A stretch of DNA of 35,050 bases from Thermodesulfatator atlanticus DSM 21156 (GCF_000421585.1 NZ_ATXH01000025.1:1-35050); one strand, 5' to 3'; shown: positions 15,891-24,405, counted from the stretch's first letter. Translations and numbers: made by a program. The notes: generated from the sequence alone by a model not told the origin.

Positions 15891-18800
15891 TTTGCTCCTC
15901 CTCATTAAATTTTCTTTTTAAGACAGTATGCCACATATCAATGAAGTCAAAAAACACACCGTTTAACATGGTTTTTTTCAAAAACTCAAAATCTTTCCTG
16001 CTAATCTGCCCTTTCTTTGTTTCTTCTTTTAACTTTAATCTAAATGGAATGCTTAAAATCACATTCTCAACAAACTCTTCAAAAAGTCTATCTGTAATTG
16101 GAAAGTTATCAGTTTTATCTACTTCCCAATTTTGAAGTTTTTCAATAAGCATTCCATAAGCATTAAGAAGTTGAGAAGAAGTCAATTTTAATTTATTAAG
16201 CAGTAATTCTCTCAAGTTTTCAAATTCTTCAATCTGCTTTAACCTATAAGGTTTTGGTGATTTTTTCTTAAATAGCCAGTGTTTTCTTTCTTTTCCAACA
16301 TCAAGCCTTCTTGTATTTGTATCAAGATAAATAAAATCAAAGTAGGAAGTATAAAACCAGACTTCATCGTCTGTCTGTAAGTTTTTAACATGCTTGATAG
16401 TTTTCCATTCTTTATTTTTATTTTTACTTATAGGCACCTTCCATCCGTTGTTGTTCTCCACTATGAAATAGGGATGGAAAAGGTCTTCTTTATTTGGATC
16501 GCCGGTAGAATAGGAAAAGTAATAAACCTCTTCATTCTCAAATTTAATTTTTTTAACTTTATTCCCAAGCTTACCTTCAAATAACCTACAACTTTCTTCA
16601 GTTTCTGATTCAGAAATTTTACACACTTTAATAAGTTCAGGGCGGGAATTTTTTAATTCCATCAATCTTCTTGCAGTATCAAGCACGGCATACATCGGTG
16701 TTCTTTTATGAAAAGCAACAAAACCAACCTTTATAGGAAGTCTGTTTTGAACTTTGCTGAACTCAATTTCGTATTTCTTTTTAATGTCCTTAATAATCTC
16801 CCAAACCTCTTTAAGAGGAACAAAGAACATCGTATTTGAGGGTTCAAATTGGTAGGGAGTAATTGCCGTATATTGTTTTTTTTCTATATTATTTATTCTT
16901 AAGTTGCCAATTAGGTTTTTAAAAAACTTATCCCTGAAAATGTAAAGGGGTTGCTCACTTATTGGAGTAAAGTCTTTAGATACTGAGATTACAGCAGCTT
17001 TATTGCTTTCTAAAACTACAATTTCTCCTTTATTGCCTTTTTCATCTTTGAAATAGTATGTGTGAGTGATTTTGAGATTAGGAGAATCTGTAACCTCAAG
17101 CATATATCTTTCCTTAGTGTTGAGCTTTTCTTTTACTTCTTCAAATATGTCAATTCCAAAATTCTTTGTTGTTTGCCAGATTCTCCTTAAACGGGCAAAA
17201 GATGGATGTTTACGGGTTGCATGCAAAAGGAAAACAGCTGCTTTATGTTTATTATCTCCAGGAGTAGCGTCTGAGGGGCAAGGGTAATCCTGCTGCCAAT
17301 CTGGTTCTCTGCTTTCAATAATTGATTTAAAAACTTCTTCAGGATTTTGCTCATTTTTAATAAATACAAAAGATTTTAAGAATTCTTTTACATTTTTACT
17401 GATTGTTGTTCCGTCTTTTTTTGTCAGTTCAATTGAATCGTTAAAAGATTTTTCTTCAAAAATTATTTCAAGTTTCTCAATTAACTCATTATACTCATAC
17501 TCCTTTTCAAGAAAAGGAATACTTAAAAATGTATTAAGCATTTCTCCGTTAAGCCATTTTTCAAGGTCAAATTTAAGATAAATTAAGCCCACTCTATCAT
17601 TTTCATCTGCAACTTCATCAACCCAGATAGTTGTATCAAAAGAGGGCTTTTCAGGACTTTCTCTTTTCCAATTTTCGTTTTTATACCATTCTTCAACTCT
17701 GTTTGAAGACAGTTTAAGACAATCCAGACATTCTTTTCTCTCATAGGCTTTCATTCTGTTCTTTTCTTCTTCAGCAAGTTCATTCCAATTCCTATTTTTT
17801 AAGCTTTCATATTCTTCCTCTGTTAATGGAACAGGCTTTAGATTACAAACCGTGCATTTTTCATAACCTTCCGTTTTACCATTCCATTTTTGTTTTAATC
17901 TTTCTATATCAGGTTCCCATTTTCTCTTTTTTGATAGAATTTTCCCAAGATTCAACGCTCCCCGAGATGATTCTGAAAGGACAATTTGGGGTGTAATAAT
18001 TCCTTGACACATAAAAGATGATAACTTTTCAATAAGTTCTTTTATATTAGAACAATTGTAAATGATATCTTTTAAACTTTTCTCATTCCAGCTGCCATTA
18101 TAATCCAATTCTGCTGGTAATTCTAAGAATTTAATGGAATTCCATACATCATCGTCTATTTCTAAAATCTTGTTATTTTCGCAAGTTTCCGGAACAAGAA
18201 AAACACTGCCGTTTTCATCTCTGTAAATCTCGTTTCCAATTGGTATAATCACTTCAAGAAGAATTTTAATGTTATCAAGTACTTTCTGAACAAGTGCTTT
18301 TCTGCCAAGGACATCTCCTATTTTAGGAACTGCATTATAAAAATCATTCCCATCAAACCTTATGCCAAGTAATTTCCACTTAATATCTTTCGGTGCTTTC
18401 CAGCCATTTATTACAACTTCAGCAATAGCAGCTTTATAAAGAGAACCAACAGAGAAAGAGTGATCCCACAGGGTTACATCGTTTGCAGGCCTTCTTGTTT
18501 CTCCAAGGGCATTTAAGAAAGCTTTTCTGGTTTCTTTTAAAAGCTCTTTTCTTTTGTTAATCCAGTTTTGAATGTTATCCGAATTGTTTTTTAAATCCTC
18601 AAGAATATCTGCAAGTTTATTAGCATACTCATTTCTGATTTTTGTTGGAGAATTTTCATCTGTGTCTTCTAAAGTTAAATCAATTTTTTTATTTTCATAC
18701 CCGAAGGCGGTTGAAATATAAGTGTAGTCTTTTGATTGTTTTGCAATATCATGGTTTGTTACCATTTTATCAATGGCAGAGTCTATGCCGTCGGCACCAT

Positions 18801-19443
18801 CGGGAGCCAAAATTAATTTCATTTCTTGGGGTAGATTTGTAATATCAAAGCCAAATGCTTTTTTGTCGCTTCTATGGTGTTGGAGGGGCAATAACACCAT
18901 AGGCCAAGTTTTTCCTTCTTCTATTCCTATTTGTATAGCATAAACTTGCTCTAAAAGATTATTTGGCAAAACAAAGAACTGCGATTTTATATAAGAATAT
19001 TTCAGAAATGTAGTGTTATCTGACAATTGTTGTATAAAGTTATCCAGATCCCTTTTAGAAACTCCATCCAAGTTTTTTAAAATAGAGTCGTTTTTAGCCC
19101 ATTGAGGAAGATCGTTTGCTGTTACTATTTCCGAACTAATTTGATTAATCTTATCTTTTAGTTGAATTAACCTTTTTAAAGGCTCCTTTTTTACTATTAA
19201 GTCCAATAATTTTCTAATAAAGTTGTTATTTGTGAGAGTGATAGTTCCTGTATTCAACAATACATCTAAATCAACATATATTTTTTCGTGACGGAATTTC
19301 TTTACATTATCCTTATCTTTTTCCTCATAGTCATCTTTCCCCTCCACAAACTCCTTACTCAACTTTCCCAAATCATGAATCAACGCTCCGATTTCAGCAA
19401 AAAGAACATCTTTTCTTTTATCAACTAAATCTTTCAGTGCCAT
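15883..19443 (-). CDS. csx11: Csx11, Cas10-like large subunit of type III-C
   Basis: The 1186-residue protein begins with an HD nuclease domain: His23-Asp24 in ALIHDLGKL, RHEKIY near 50, QHHRSD near 190 and an ADGIDSAID motif near 214. A zinc-finger-like CTVC...CLDC lies at about 527-576. The palm-like part includes VGLIYLKFDLEKWL (about 614), HPSFARLRRIWQTT (about 745) and the Cas10-type segment VAFHKRTPMYAVLDTARRL (about 909). The second-palm cyclase motif GGDD is absent; the aligned stretch reads QFEPSNTMFFVPL, so EPSN (867-870) stands in its place. Subtype III-C is known for an inactivated cyclase domain. Predicted: DNA cutting by HD, no cyclic oligoadenylate. Very AT-rich. Confidence 0.88.
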   Translation of the reverse strand: MALKDLVDKRKDVLFAEIGALIHDLGKLSKEFVEGKDDYEEKDKDNVKKFRHEKIYVDLDVLLNTGTITLTNNNFIRKLLDLIVKKEPLKRLIQLKDKINQISSEIVTANDLPQWAKNDSILKNLDGVSKRDLDNFIQQLSDNTTFLKYSYIKSQFFVLPNNLLEQVYAIQIGIEEGKTWPMVLLPLQHHRSDKKAFGFDITNLPQEMKLILAPDGADGIDSAIDKMVTNHDIAKQSKDYTYISTAFGYENKKIDLTLEDTDENSPTKIRNEYANKLADILEDLKNNSDNIQNWINKRKELLKETRKAFLNALGETRRPANDVTLWDHSFSVGSLYKAAIAEVVINGWKAPKDIKWKLLGIRFDGNDFYNAVPKIGDVLGRKALVQKVLDNIKILLEVIIPIGNEIYRDENGSVFLVPETCENNKILEIDDDVWNSIKFLELPAELDYNGSWNEKSLKDIIYNCSNIKELIEKLSSFMCQGIITPQIVLSESSRGALNLGKILSKKRKWEPDIERLKQKWNGKTEGYEKCTVCNLKPVPLTEEEYESLKNRNWNELAEEEKNRMKAYERKECLDCLKLSSNRVEEWYKNENWKRESPEKPSFDTTIWVDEVADENDRVGLIYLKFDLEKWLNGEMLNTFLSIPFLEKEYEYNELIEKLEIIFEEKSFNDSIELTKKDGTTISKNVKEFLKSFVFIKNEQNPEEVFKSIIESREPDWQQDYPCPSDATPGDNKHKAAVFLLHATRKHPSFARLRRIWQTTKNFGIDIFEEVKEKLNTKERYMLEVTDSPNLKITHTYYFKDEKGNKGEIVVLESNKAAVISVSKDFTPISEQPLYIFRDKFFKNLIGNLRINNIEKKQYTAITPYQFEPSNTMFFVPLKEVWEIIKDIKKKYEIEFSKVQNRLPIKVGFVAFHKRTPMYAVLDTARRLMELKNSRPELIKVCKISESETEESCRLFEGKLGNKVKKIKFENEEVYYFSYSTGDPNKEDLFHPYFIVENNNGWKVPISKNKNKEWKTIKHVKNLQTDDEVWFYTSYFDFIYLDTNTRRLDVGKERKHWLFKKKSPKPYRLKQIEEFENLRELLLNKLKLTSSQLLNAYGMLIEKLQNWEVDKTDNFPITDRLFEEFVENVILSIPFRLKLKEETKKGQISRKDFEFLKKTMLNGVFFDFIDMWHTVLKRKFNEEEQNV

Positions 19444-20475
19444 TTATTCCTCCCAGTGAACCTCAAATCTTCCCCAGCCGTCTTTTGTTTTTGCACCTAT
19501 TCCAATTTTTTGTAATTTTTCAAAAGCAGCTTGAACTATTTTTTTATCTTCTTCCCATTCCTTATTAATGCTCTCCTCTGTTTCTCCACTTGCAATTAAA
19601 TCAAAAGGGGACCAAATAATTACCCCTTCTGTTTTTTCTCCGGATGGAACAACTTCATAATAAATAGGACCTGATTTTGGCGTTTTTGTTTCTCTTTTAA
19701 GTGGTGTAATTACATCAAGAGCTACCTTTGTAAAATGCAAATCGGAAAATATTAACCTTCCCCGACATACCTCTTCGCTGTTTACTATATTTTTATTTTT
19801 TAAATAAACTTCAAAAGCGTTTGAAATTCTTTTGAGAGTTTTTTCCATTTCACTAACTTTTTTTATACCTCCTGTTGCAAGAAGACTTTTAAATGTAAAC
19901 CAGCTTATCCCTTTTTCATTCCCAAACAGTTTTACAAGATCAGCTCTTTTTTTAAAGAAAAATCTATCTATTTCAGTTTCTTCTTGCTCAATAATTTTTT
20001 CTTCTGGTTGTTCTGTGTATTCATTAAATTTTTTCCCATAATTTTTTTCTAACAATTCTTTTTCAATTAAATCAATTGCCGCCTGCCTTAATGCTCCTTT
20101 TAGCGAACTTCCTTTAAGTACAGGAAGCCCTGTTGGTTTTTCCTTTGCGACTTGATTGTCTATTGAATAAAACTTGTTTTCTGATGCGGTGTAAAGGTTT
20201 GAAGTAAGAGTTAGAGAGAATTTCAGTGTTTTTACCAACTTAATATCACTTTTCAATATATTTAATCTTTCCCATATTTCATCAGGGCAAAGATTGTATG
20301 CAAAACATTTATTTCTAAAATATAAGGAATAATTTCCCCCCGGTTTATTACTCCATAACTTATCTCGTTTGGAATGAATAAAATACAAATTTTGGTTATT
20401 TTTAAACCGATTATATGAAATTCTATCCAGTTTTTCAGACTTCAAAAAGGAATAAAAATCATATTTCATTTTCAT
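19444..20475 (-). CDS. cmr6: Cmr6 (Cas7-group RAMP), type III-C
   Basis: This 343-residue RAMP protein has the Cmr6 signature GLPVLKGSSLKGALRQAA in the first third, GRLIFSDLHFTKVALDVITPL in the middle, and the terminal glycine-rich IGIGAKTKDGWGRFEV. Cmr6 caps the head end of the type III backbone next to Cmr1 and holds the 3' part of the crRNA. It overlaps cmr1 by 4 bases and its stop directly precedes csx11. AT-rich like its neighbours. The gene order cmr1-cmr6-csx11-cmr4 agrees with III-C loci. Confidence 0.87.
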   Translation of the reverse strand: MKMKYDFYSFLKSEKLDRISYNRFKNNQNLYFIHSKRDKLWSNKPGGNYSLYFRNKCFAYNLCPDEIWERLNILKSDIKLVKTLKFSLTLTSNLYTASENKFYSIDNQVAKEKPTGLPVLKGSSLKGALRQAAIDLIEKELLEKNYGKKFNEYTEQPEEKIIEQEETEIDRFFFKKRADLVKLFGNEKGISWFTFKSLLATGGIKKVSEMEKTLKRISNAFEVYLKNKNIVNSEEVCRGRLIFSDLHFTKVALDVITPLKRETKTPKSGPIYYEVVPSGEKTEGVIIWSPFDLIASGETEESINKEWEEDKKIVQAAFEKLQKIGIGAKTKDGWGRFEVHWEE

Positions 20476-21821
20476 TGGTTTTCTCCTTCTTGAGAGAATA
20501 GCCTTTGTATGTTTTCACAACTATGCAACAATTTTAAATTCCTACCTTGCCAGCATATTCCTTGTTGAATTTGTGATGGTAATTTTTCTCTCCAAGGCAC
20601 ATCATTAAAAAGTTGAGACAGAAGATTTAAAATATTCTGCACCTTGTCTTTAAGAGGTTGTTTATCTGGCAGCCAGCCGTAAATTCTAAATTCAAGATTT
20701 TTGTTAGTTGTGTAAACATGAGAGACCTGAATTACAGAAAATTCAGGTTCTTGCGTGCTTCCCGTTAGAAAATGGCGAATATTTCTTGTTTTATTTTCAG
20801 GTAAACTCAATACATCAATTGTCTTATCACCATTATAGTTCTTATTTGGCTGATTATTCCTTTTATCCCACCAATAATTTCTCGTACAACTTCTTAAGAA
20901 TTTACATTCTTTATCAGAATGTTTACCTCTAAAAATACATCTTAAACAATTCCTTACTACAGGAGAAGTTATAAGCCATCCTGAATCTTTCCACTTATCT
21001 ATATCATCCTCAACAATGCCATCTTGAAGTCTGTAAAATGATTTGATGTTTTCCAAAATATTATCAAAATTATCGTTAATCTTAAGCTTTATGAAAAACA
21101 TATCTTTTAAATTTGGAAGATTTTTTAAATTATTTTTAATTTTTCTCTTTCTATCATTGTCATCAATTTGGTCTGGATTGAATTTATTATCAAACAATGC
21201 TAAAAAATTAGTAAAATTCTTCCAATCGCCTTCTTTAATTGAAAGTTCACTACCATCAGTTTTAAACCTAACCACTCCATATCCCATAGAAGTTTTTGCA
21301 CCAAGCATCCCGTATTCCTGGATTAAATACAAAAGAATTTTGATAATAGATGGTAAAACTTCACTAAACTTTAAATCTTCTTTTAAATAGAATTCATCAT
21401 ACTGAAAAACGAGCGTTGCGTTTCCCATAAGACCAGCTTCATAGTGCCATCCCTTATGTTTTTTGTCTTTGGATAATCTAACATTGATTTTACCTTCAAA
21501 CGGCTGCCCCAATCTATCTTCATCAACGGTCAATGAAAATCTACTTTTCCATCCTGTTGTACCGAAAAGGAAACATACAGGACATATTTTTTCGTAAATA
21601 GTTAAGACATCCTCAGGTTTTTTGATATCAATTTTGCACTTCTCATCAGATTTTTCTGATGTGATATCACAGGCATAATATCCCATTCCTCTAACCAATG
21701 CTTCAAACCACCATCTTAGAGAACCAATTATCCCAGTAAGCTTTAATTTTTCACTCTTACCCTCTAAATCCCCCGTCCATAGGGGCGTAATAGTCCTTAT
21801 TTTTACTTTGAATTTTTTCAT
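20472..21821 (-). CDS. cmr1: Cmr1 (Cas7-group RAMP), type III-C
   Basis: The 449-residue protein opens with the Cmr1 hallmark TPLWTGD followed by LKLTGIIGSLRWWFEALVRG. It has a Cys pair in ICPVCFLFGTTGWKSRF and GMLGAKTSMGYGVVRF as the glycine-rich loop. A second Cys-rich patch CLRCIFRGKHSDKECKF is near 290. Cmr1 sits at the head of the complex near the crRNA 3' end. The ATG overlaps the cas6 stop by 4 bases (ATGA). GC content drops abruptly here, from about 50-60% in cas6 to about 20-30%. Confidence 0.9.
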   Translation of the reverse strand: MKKFKVKIRTITPLWTGDLEGKSEKLKLTGIIGSLRWWFEALVRGMGYYACDITSEKSDEKCKIDIKKPEDVLTIYEKICPVCFLFGTTGWKSRFSLTVDEDRLGQPFEGKINVRLSKDKKHKGWHYEAGLMGNATLVFQYDEFYLKEDLKFSEVLPSIIKILLYLIQEYGMLGAKTSMGYGVVRFKTDGSELSIKEGDWKNFTNFLALFDNKFNPDQIDDNDRKRKIKNNLKNLPNLKDMFFIKLKINDNFDNILENIKSFYRLQDGIVEDDIDKWKDSGWLITSPVVRNCLRCIFRGKHSDKECKFLRSCTRNYWWDKRNNQPNKNYNGDKTIDVLSLPENKTRNIRHFLTGSTQEPEFSVIQVSHVYTTNKNLEFRIYGWLPDKQPLKDKVQNILNLLSQLFNDVPWREKLPSQIQQGICWQGRNLKLLHSCENIQRLFSQEGENQ

Positions 21822-22576
21822 CTTTCCTCCCTCACCACTTCGATCATTCCAAATCCCTGGCTGTTTTTGGCGCCGAGGCCTGCGTCATAGGCCAGTTCAA
21901 AATAGAGCCGGGGGAGATTTACCTCATAAAGCCCCGTCCAGCCCTTAATCCAGTAGCCCTTAAAATTCACAATGGCCTCGTTTTTCTTGGAGACCCTCAA
22001 CGGCCGGATATAGGCCCCGTTTAGCGGGGGAAGCTCCGCCCCTTCTCCCCAATACGCCGCGGCCTTGCGTCTTAAGTTCTCAAGCAATTTTTCTGAAAAT
22101 TCGGCCTCAAAGGGGGTGTAAAAATAGGTCTTTTTCTTGCCCTCTGGGGTCGTTAGCGTACTATAAGTTGTTATGGGGGAGATGGCCCGCACAAGCACCG
22201 GCCCTTCTGGCGAAACAGGCATCTCTACCTCTACCGCATCAAGTTCACAGGTGTTTCTCCCCAGGCGAAAGCTTCCCTTTTTCACCAAATAAGTCGCAAG
22301 CGATTCAAGGAGCCGGTCATCTACCGCGCTGATTTTAAGGCACACTGGGCCTTTGAACGTGATGGTGCGGCTTTGGGCGTCAAATGAACGGTCTTTCGCC
22401 AAAAGGCGTGAGAAAGTAAAGAGCTTAAAACGCCTTTTTAAAAAGCGATAGCCTTCTTCATGGTAAAACCGGGCAAGCGTCTCATCGAGACTACGATAAA
22501 TAAAGGCTTGTAAGATGTGATTATAATGGACGGGAAGAATAAGTTTTTCTGCAAAAAAGCGTAAGGAGATGCGCAT
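21818..22576 (-). CDS. cas6: Cas6 CRISPR RNA endoribonuclease
   Basis: This 252-residue two-RRM protein starts MRISLRFFAEKLILPVHYNH; His17 or His20 is the candidate general base. The C-terminal glycine-rich loop GLGAKNSQGFGMIEV is the Cas6 signature. It cuts pre-crRNA within the repeat to leave an 8-nt 5' handle. No other cas6 is present in the window, and the type I-B operon lacks one, so this enzyme probably serves both modules. It heads the III-C operon, overlapping cmr1 by 4 bases, but its codons are GC-rich like the host. GAGGG lies 5 bases before the ATG. TTGACT at 22634-22639 may be a -35 box, though no good -10 follows. Confidence 0.95.
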   Translation of the reverse strand: MRISLRFFAEKLILPVHYNHILQAFIYRSLDETLARFYHEEGYRFLKRRFKLFTFSRLLAKDRSFDAQSRTITFKGPVCLKISAVDDRLLESLATYLVKKGSFRLGRNTCELDAVEVEMPVSPEGPVLVRAISPITTYSTLTTPEGKKKTYFYTPFEAEFSEKLLENLRRKAAAYWGEGAELPPLNGAYIRPLRVSKKNEAIVNFKGYWIKGWTGLYEVNLPRLYFELAYDAGLGAKNSQGFGMIEVVREER

Positions 22577-22659
22577 TAAAACCCTCTTTCCCCCTCACTA
22601 ATGAGAAGAAGGATGCCTTAAAAGTGAGTTTTAGTCAAACAAAAAATTTCCCTAAATAG

Positions 22660-22986
22660 AGATCTTTGCAAAATGGCGGGATCCGTTCCTATTTTTTGTT
22701 CTGAAAATGGAAGCGGATCCAAAACATCCTTAAGCATAAGAGCATACTTTAAGCCTCGTGAAACTATTTGGATTCTTCAGTCGCTTGCGCTCCTTCAGAA
22801 TGACCGTGGTAGGGGATGGATGCTTCGGTCGCTAAGCTTCCGGAATGGCAAAAGAGATTGCTTCGGTGTGCGATAGCACGCCTCGTAATGACGGCTGAGG
22901 GAAAGATTGCCACGGCGACTACGTAGCCTCGCGATGACTCCCAGGATCCGTTCCCATTTTTCGAATCGAAAAATGGGAACGGATCC
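22660..22986. repeat. patch of interspersed palindromic repeats
   Basis: An IS5-end-like stretch (22660-22677) is followed by a GGATCCGTTCC hairpin (22680-22721, imperfect). Then come four GATTGCTTC/GCAATGAC-type elements (22771-22806, 22816-22848, 22855-22894, 22904-22939) and a perfect hairpin (22944-22986) whose 20-base arms starting GGATCCGTTCCC enclose AAT. No gene is visible in 22577-23023. The reading frames crossing it are repeat translation. Confidence 0.8.
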
Positions 22987-23023
22987 CTGAAAGCATTACC
23001 GGACAAAAATATGCTCCCATTGA

Positions 23024-23068
23024 ATAATAAAAAGAAGGCCCGTTCTCACTAGAAAGGAACGGGCCTTC
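23024..23068 (-). terminator. terminator of the cytochrome c gene
   Basis: A perfect 12-bp stem GAAGGCCCGTTC/GAACGGGCCTTC (23034-23045 and 23057-23068) with an 11-base loop is followed on the minus strand by CTTTTTATTATT. It lies 20 bases beyond the stop codon and insulates the gene from the repeat patch. Confidence 0.9.
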
Positions 23069-23087
23069 ATATTACTTTTTGCAAGCC

Positions 23088-23342
23088 TTACTTGGAAAGG
23101 TATTCTACGATGGTTCTTGCCTCTTCGTCAGTCATTTGAGTGCCGTATTCACGCATGCGCTTTACGTTTTTTGTCCACCACTGTTTGGAACGACCCTTAT
23201 TGCGGTAAACGCGCTTGGTGGAATGGCACATAGCGCATTTCTGGTTGATAATGCTGGTAGCGCGAGATTCTAAATCGCCAGAGGCAAAACCCGGAGTGGC
23301 TAAAAGTAGAAACATCCCCAAAACCCCGATAAACTTTAACAT
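23088..23342 (-). CDS. small periplasmic monohaem cytochrome c
   Basis: The start at 23342 is chosen because AGGAGG lies 5 bases upstream; the frame itself extends 12 codons further. The 84-residue product has a signal peptide (MLKFIGVLGMFLLLATPGFAS, cut likely after FAS), then haem-binding CAMCH at 36-40. The sixth ligand is probably a Met near the C terminus (GTQMTDEEA). EYLSK ends the protein, as in short class I cytochromes that carry electrons in the periplasm. It is a single-gene unit with its own terminator, divergent from dus. The exact partner is unknown. Confidence 0.88.
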   Translation of the reverse strand: MLKFIGVLGMFLLLATPGFASGDLESRATSIINQKCAMCHSTKRVYRNKGRSKQWWTKNVKRMREYGTQMTDEEARTIVEYLSK

Positions 23343-23398
23343 ATTATCCTCCTCAAATATTTTTAAGTTGATATTCATTCTAAATTAGGAACTATACA

Positions 23399-24403
23399 GT
23401 GTCAATAAAAAACATAACACTTGAGAAAAATTTTCTGGCCCTGGCCCCCATGGCAGGGCTTACGCACGCGGCCTTTCGCGAGCTGGTAGCTTCATTTGGG
23501 GGCTGTGATCTCTTTTTCACGGAAATGCTAAACGTAAGGGCCATTGTCCACCAAAACCCTGAAAAGGACCCTTATCTTATTTGCGGGAAAAATGATCGGC
23601 CCCTTGTGGCCCAGCTGGTTGGCCGTGAGCCAGAACTTTTTGCCCAAGCAGTCGCCCGCCTTGAAGCGAATTTTTCTTTTTGCGGCTACGATATCAACTT
23701 TGGTTGCAGCCGCGGTGCTATCCAGCGTTACGGCTGGGGTGTTTCCCTTATGAAAGAACCAGCGCTTTGCGCAGAAATCGTCGCCGCGGTAAGAAGCGCC
23801 ACCCAAAAACCCGTCAGCGCCAAAATAAGAAGTGGCTTTGAACATAATCGTGAAAAGCTTATTTCTTTCGTGGAAACACTTATTCAGGCAGGAGTTCAGC
23901 TGGTAACCCTTCATCCACGCACCGCAGAAGAAGGCTTCCGCCGCCCTGCACGCTGGGAAGAAATAAGCTGGCTAAAGGAAAACTTTCCCTCGCTTAAAAT
24001 CCTCGGAAACGGAGATGTGTTCGGGCCACAGGATGCCCAAAAAATGCTGGCACAAACACGATGCCACGGAGTCATGATTGGAAGAGCCGCCCCGCTTCGC
24101 CCCTGGATCTTTAGAGACACTAAAAGCTACCTGGCTAAAGGGGAAATACCCCCTGGGCCCTCTCCTCAGGAGATTCCAACAAAAATGTGGGAACTAATCA
24201 GCCAGTACTTGCCTGAAGAACTTCGCGAAAAGCGCTTTGAGCTCTGGTTGTTCTGGTTCCTGCAAAACTTTCCCTTTGGATTGCATTATTTCAGCGAGGT
24301 AAAAAAAGAAAAAACCTTGGCGGCCAAACTTGAGAAGTTAAGACAGATTCTTTCCCGTGAGAGACTGCGCCCCTACCCTGCCAGGCCATATCTCTTGCGC
24401 TAA
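23399..24403 (+). CDS. tRNA-dihydrouridine synthase (Dus family)
   Basis: A 334-residue flavin enzyme with the Dus TIM barrel: LALAPMAGLTHAAFR at the N terminus binds FMN, AQLVGREPE follows, and YDINFGCSRG holds the catalytic Cys. SAKIRSG, LHPRTAEEGFRRPARW and GNGDVF are the FMN and RNA-binding strands; GVMIGRAA closes the barrel. It reduces uridines in the tRNA D-loop. The catalytic motif reads GCS and the loop AIQRYGWG, unlike the usual GCPxxxVxxxGxG. The start is a GTG with a weak AGGA ahead of it; the next Met would cut the FMN strand. Divergent from the cytochrome gene, convergent with pnp. Confidence 0.9.
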   Translation: MSIKNITLEKNFLALAPMAGLTHAAFRELVASFGGCDLFFTEMLNVRAIVHQNPEKDPYLICGKNDRPLVAQLVGREPELFAQAVARLEANFSFCGYDINFGCSRGAIQRYGWGVSLMKEPALCAEIVAAVRSATQKPVSAKIRSGFEHNREKLISFVETLIQAGVQLVTLHPRTAEEGFRRPARWEEISWLKENFPSLKILGNGDVFGPQDAQKMLAQTRCHGVMIGRAAPLRPWIFRDTKSYLAKGEIPPGPSPQEIPTKMWELISQYLPEELREKRFELWLFWFLQNFPFGLHYFSEVKKEKTLAAKLEKLRQILSRERLRPYPARPYLLR

Positions 24404-24405
24404 AA

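Noticed and set aside
15891-15905. Upstream ATG for cmr4
   Set aside because: This ATG is embedded in the AGGAGGAG ribosome site that serves the ATG at 15890.
15883-19443. Active Cas10 cyclase
   Set aside because: No GGDD or similar pair was found anywhere in the 1186 residues.
13224-23087. A second CRISPR array tied to the III-C module
   Set aside because: I looked for regularly spaced direct repeats in all gaps here; only palindromic interspersed elements with irregular spacing were found.
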